Part shown: piece after piece, positions 61,294-64,000 of the stretch
Numbering within the stretch: the stretch's first letter is position 1
How the letters are laid out: each line of letters begins with the position of its first letter
DNA from: Bradyrhizobium hipponense
GTDB taxonomy: Bacteria > Pseudomonadota > Alphaproteobacteria > Rhizobiales > Xanthobacteraceae
Direction: 5' to 3'
Assembly: GCF_008123965.1 (NCBI RefSeq)
Contig: NZ_VSTH01000007.1
Span: 21,205 to 85,204 of the forward strand
Length of the DNA: 64,000 nucleotides
Translations under genes and position numbers: made by a program
The notes under the pieces: generated by a model
The model's database searches: none
Told to the model about the DNA's origin: nothing
What the model saw: the letters and a program-made list of their open reading frames with translations, nothing else

Positions 61294-62175
61294 TCACAGG
61301 ATGTCCTCCGAATTTGGCATGAGACCGCGGCGGCGCAGGCGTGCCGCTTGGGGATCGACGGACGTTGCCGCGAAGTTCAGCCGCTCGGTGCCGTTCGGAT
61401 CGCGCGTAAGCACGAGCTGATAGCCCGGTAATGTCTGACGCTGGACGATCTGACGTACGTCGTAAGCGAAGTGCTTGAGCGGCGAGAGGATGCCGGACTT
61501 GGCATGGAGGTGCACAAGGTCAAAACTCCAGCCGCCGTCCTGCCGTCCGCCGTGCTTGCGCACAAGACGATAAAGCCAGCGCTCTAGCCCGCCCGTCAGA
61601 TCGAAATAGGCGCGATCAATCGTCAGCACGAGCGCGTCATCGATTACGCCCGCGCAGAACCAATCCGGTAGGATCAGTTCGAGCCCGAACGGCCGGCCGT
61701 TTGCATCGGCCGTCTCCTTCCACTCGTTAATCCAGGAAAAACGATGTCGCCGCCGCTCTGTTGGCTGGCGGATCGATGTCAGCTCGGTCGTTGACTGAAG
61801 CGTGTCGAGACCGGCCTTCAGGCGGTCATAGTCGCGTGCGCTGGTACCGCGGCCGACAAACGTCAGAATCTCGTAAGGCGTTGCCGCCATCAGGCGCGAG
61901 GTCTTCAAGCCGGCGTCACGGGCTTCGACGATCTGCGAGGCCGCCCAGATCAGAACGTCTGCATCCCAGATGGTCGCCATGCCGTGTTCCGGCACGGCTT
62001 CGACACGAATCGCGATTGCGCCAGCGCGGAAATCGATTGGAATGATGCGCTTTGTTTTTGCGAGCGAGAAGAACGGATAAGCCATCAGATCCTGCGCGTC
62101 GCGGGGCGCGAGATCGCCGGGCAGAGCCCGAAAAGGCTCAAGCTGGTCGCGCTCGGAATGCTGTTTGCGCCGCAT
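61294..62175 (-). CDS. plasmid-type replication initiator protein A
   Basis: A 293-residue protein of the replication initiator RPA family as seen in rhizobial ICE modules: DLAPRDAQDLMAYPFFSLAKTKR near the start, RIPTDFRAGAI-like IIPIDFRAGAIAI, LSRDYDRLKAGL-like ARDYDRLKAGLDTLQ and RWLYRLVRKHGG. It would initiate replication of the excised circular element. Start at 62175 (MRRKQHSERDQLEPF) fits the family. Directly followed by the iteron-like repeats. Confidence 0.82.
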   Translation of the reverse strand: MRRKQHSERDQLEPFRALPGDLAPRDAQDLMAYPFFSLAKTKRIIPIDFRAGAIAIRVEAVPEHGMATIWDADVLIWAASQIVEARDAGLKTSRLMAATPYEILTFVGRGTSARDYDRLKAGLDTLQSTTELTSIRQPTERRRHRFSWINEWKETADANGRPFGLELILPDWFCAGVIDDALVLTIDRAYFDLTGGLERWLYRLVRKHGGRQDGGWSFDLVHLHAKSGILSPLKHFAYDVRQIVQRQTLPGYQLVLTRDPNGTERLNFAATSVDPQAARLRRRGLMPNSEDIL

Positions 62176-62197
62176 GTTTATTGCTCTCGCGCGGCGA

Positions 62198-62479
62198 TCA
62201 GCGACGTTCCTGGCCCGCATATGGGCGCAGGACCAGTTGCTTCTTGGCCGGCAGCACAGTGCCCCTGCCGGGATCCGACGTTGACGTCTTGGCGCCGAGA
62301 TCAGCCCAGGCTTTTAAGTCATCCAGGGCGTAGACGACACGCCCGCCGATCTTCCGATAAGTCGGCCCGGTGCCGTACGTGCGGTGCTTCTCAAGCGTAC
62401 GACCGGAGAGACCAAGATAACGCGCGGCCTCCGGTGTACGCAGAAAGCGCGGGGGTAGACCGGCCATCGGATCGGGCAT
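62198..62479 (-). CDS. rdfS: excisionase/AlpA-like HTH protein, RdfS-like
   Basis: A 93-residue MerR/AlpA-type DNA-binding protein: LPPRFLRTPEAARYLGLSGRTLEKHRTYGTGPTYRKIGGRVVYALDDLKAW (split; the two halves joined as HTH). In ICEMlSymR7A the matching gene rdfS encodes the recombination directionality factor and lies next to the transfer genes. Here it follows the fseA-like pair by 132 bp and precedes repA. Name by similarity and position; the direct role is inference. Confidence 0.75.
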   Translation of the reverse strand: MPDPMAGLPPRFLRTPEAARYLGLSGRTLEKHRTYGTGPTYRKIGGRVVYALDDLKAWADLGAKTSTSDPGRGTVLPAKKQLVLRPYAGQERR

Positions 62480-62611
62480 TTGAGAGCTCCAGAATGACCG
62501 CGCGTCGCGCATGCGACGGCGGCGTGTGTGCGGTCATCATGGAGAAGCGCGATGTCGGAGGGGGATGCCGAATATTGAGGGGGCGATTTTCGGCACCCCC
62601 AAGGAAGGGCG

Positions 62612-63383
62612 TTACTCAACCCTGCGCCTGGGCCGAAGCAGCTTGCGATAGCCGCCGCGCACAAATGCGAGGCCGCTTTGTACAAGGCGACGGGTTCGGC
62701 TGCGCAGATCGTGTGTTTTCCAGCCACGATCCGATATGCGCGCGTTGCCAAACAGAGCTTCTGCGATGCTGCGATAAGTCGCGCCGGCTAGATACGCGGC
62801 GACCGCGCGAAGGGCTGCACACAGTCGTTCGCGCCGCTGTTTGGGCACGCGATGAAACGGAGGTCCCGGCGCGCGTCCATTCATCGCGCGCCACAGCCGC
62901 GTGGCGGCATGCGCGCGCGCCTGGAAATCGCTGTCAAACGGCAACTCGGCCGAATAGTGAGCGCCTGCAGTCAGCGGCTGTTTCGACCAGATGCGATGTT
63001 CCACCGATCCAATGTGCAGCACCGCGTGCCAACCGTCGGCGGCGCGGCACACGTGTCCGGTAGTAAAGTCGAGCGGTGCCTGAGACGCTGATTTGCGAGA
63101 AACAGCGGGCGCGGTTGTCACGGGGACAACGGACGCTAGAACCTCAGGTGTCCAAAAGATCGCCTGTTCTTTGGAGGACTTTTGCGGATCATGGGCGAAA
63201 GCAGATGCCCCATCTCCTCCTGAATTCGTCGGTCACTTCGCCGTCGGGGCTGTTCGCAATCATTGCTTCGTAATCGCGTTGATAGTCCACGTTCATACGA
63301 AGGCCTTCCCAGGCGATGTGAGTGATCTCAGCGTTCTCCAGGCTCTTAAACGAATCCGGCGATCGCCAGTCGAATTCAGGCAT
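62612..63383 (-). CDS. DUF6499/DUF2285 activator split by +1 frameshift, FseA-like
   Basis: Two overlapping frames make one product only by a +1 shift. The N-terminal part (63383 to 63198) has the DUF6499 pattern MPEFDWRSPDSF... and ends GICF; the frame then hits TGA at 63191-63189. A shift at UUUC (63200-63197) continues as AHDPQKSSKEQAIFWTPEVL and VVPVTTAP into a DUF2285 domain (DGWHAVLHIG, AEALFGNARISDRGWKTHDL, GGYRKLLR) ending at 62612. The joined product would be 256 residues. This fits the programmed-frameshift fseA of ICEMlSymR7A (FseA activates rdfS). A simple sequencing or mutational frameshift is the alternative. The ATG has GGAAG upstream. Confidence 0.7.
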
Positions 63384-63466
63384 TGCTTCCGCCCCATTGC
63401 ACGCAGCTAACAAGGATAGCGGCGCAATAATTATGAACGAAGCGGTTGTAGGAAGCCCCTAGTTTG

Positions 63467-63480
63467 GCACCACGTGGTGC
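63467..63480. promoter_or_regulatory. 14-bp perfect palindrome upstream of the fseA-like gene
   Basis: GCACCACGTGGTGC, perfect, 84 bp upstream of the ATG at 63383 and downstream of the DUF2285-like stop. Position suits an operator for the FseA-like gene. No regulator assigned. Confidence 0.45.
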
Positions 63481-63549
63481 ATGAGAATGACCACCGGTGG
63501 AGCGGGAGAAAATCGTTTCGGCTGCAAGGCTCTCGTCGGCGATTTTCTT

Positions 63550-63810
63550 CTATTTTGAGCGGGCGCCGCGTAAGAGCCGCCCCTGCTCGGTCACCCATTT
63601 GGCGCGCGCAAGATGACTCTGATATGCGGTCCGCGCACGGTCCGGCTCTCGCTCCGGGTCCATATGCAAGACCAATCGAGCCACTTCGCGCCAGTCCGCC
63701 CCCTCACCCTCCGCCTGCAGAAGGCGAATGTACGTGACGACATGCTGTTCGTCATAGGCCGTCAGCGCCGGCTCGTTCGGAGCAACATCAGCGACGTCAG
63801 GATCTAGCGG
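63550..63810 (-). CDS. DUF2285-like small protein, 5' end unclear
   Basis: On the minus strand the frame reads LDPDVADVAPNEPALTAY, DEQHVVTYIRLLQAEGEGADWREVARLVL, HMDPEREPDRA and AKWVTEQGRLLRGARSK, ending at the TAG at 63550-63552. This is the conserved small DUF2285-linked protein found beside the FseA-like gene in related elements. No ATG is apparent; the 5' end meets the truncated IS630 fragment near 63810, so it may have lost its start. Could be a regulator. Confidence 0.6.
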   Translation of the reverse strand, partial: PLDPDVADVAPNEPALTAYDEQHVVTYIRLLQAEGEGADWREVARLVLHMDPEREPDRARTAYQSHLARAKWVTEQGRLLRGARSK

Positions 63811-63814
63811 CGGC

Positions 63815-64000
63815 TATCTCGCGAGAAACCAGAGCCTGGCTCGACACACGACCGGCAGGCCGCTTCCAGTTTACCTTCACGCCCAAGCACGGCTCCTGGC
63901 TCAACCTCATCGAGGGCTTCTTCTCCAAGTTCGCCCGCTCCGTCCTGCGTCACATCCGGGTGACATCAAAGTATGAACTCAAAGAGCGCATCATGGCCGG
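63815..64000 (+). mobile_element. IS630-family transposase, 5'-truncated fragment running off the window
   Basis: The frame reads ETRAWLDTRPAGRFQFTFTP, KHGSWLNLIEGFFSKFARSV, then LRHIRVTSKYELKERIMAG to the window edge. TPKHGSWLN.IE..FS is the DDE C-terminal region of IS630 transposases. The N-terminal two-thirds would have to lie where the DUF2285-like gene now sits on the other strand, so the copy is truncated. It probably marks the edge of a past insertion into or deletion of the DUF2285-like gene. Confidence 0.7.

Noticed and set aside
1..64000. tRNA, rRNA, CRISPR arrays and riboswitches
   Set aside because: None seen by eye on either strand; no clustered spacer-repeat pattern or cloverleaf was recognised, though small RNAs cannot be excluded without a covariance search.

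Overview
The window looks like a chromosomal accessory region of a GC-rich alphaproteobacterium of the Rhizobiales, most likely Bradyrhizobium or a close relative. The main reason is the right-hand third, an almost complete set of rhizobial integrative-and-conjugative-element (ICE) transfer genes (traG, trbBCDEJKLFGI, an rlxS-type relaxase, traF, a replication initiator, an rdfS-like excisionase and a split fseA-like activator). The neighbouring catabolic genes are of types common in soil bacteria. No rRNA or tRNA gene was seen. All calls come from reading the sequence by eye; no database search was possible.

Region 1 (1-12.8 kb) is a ribosomally synthesised, post-translationally modified peptide (RiPP) cluster with a combination of enzymes I do not recognise as a described class. 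It holds two B12-type radical SAM enzymes (one cut by the window edge), a DMATS-type indole prenyltransferase, a ferritin-like diiron protein, a 108-residue precursor whose GG leader is followed by a Ser/Thr-rich core ending in Cys-Pro-Trp, a small coupled protein, a split LanB dehydratase (elimination and glutamylation halves) and a YcaO/TfuA pair. The inferred product is dehydrated, probably thioamidated or heterocyclised, C-methylated and possibly prenylated on its C-terminal, only core tryptophan. No leader peptidase or exporter is visible, so they may lie to the left.

Region 2 (13.2-22.5 kb) is a proteolysis-themed block. It has a membrane-anchored protein, a fusion of two CbbX/SpoVK-type AAA domains with a trypsin-like protease, and a Sel1-repeat protein. 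These are followed by a frameshifted serine-recombinase relic and a 4-kb set of exported proteins: two twin-arginine HExxH metallopeptidases, an NlpC/P60-like protein and two small secreted proteins. Diverged direct repeats flank this exported set.

Region 3 (22.5-28.9 kb) encodes an FAD aromatic hydroxylase, an MFS transporter and a YtcJ-type amidohydrolase, with a divergent TetR regulator and two near-perfect palindromes in the promoter gap.

Region 4 (28.9-43.4 kb) looks like catabolism of an amine or amide. It has two class III aminotransferases, an aldehyde dehydrogenase, an SDR and an SDR pseudogene, a Tm-1-like/UPF0261 protein, a HAD hydrolase, an amidase, an outer-membrane channel, AraC, LuxR and LysR regulators, and a broken copper amine oxidase remnant. 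Five copies of a 21-bp imperfect palindrome recur beside its promoters.

Region 5 (43.4-64 kb) is the conjugation module, all on the minus strand and read right to left: regulatory genes (DUF2285-like, the frameshifted DUF6499/DUF2285 pair, rdfS-like), repA with three iteron-like repeats, DUF2840, traF, lytic transglycosylase, rlxS with a possible oriT hairpin upstream, traG, copG, an extra MFS gene, and the trb operon. A truncated IS630-family transposase sits at the right edge.
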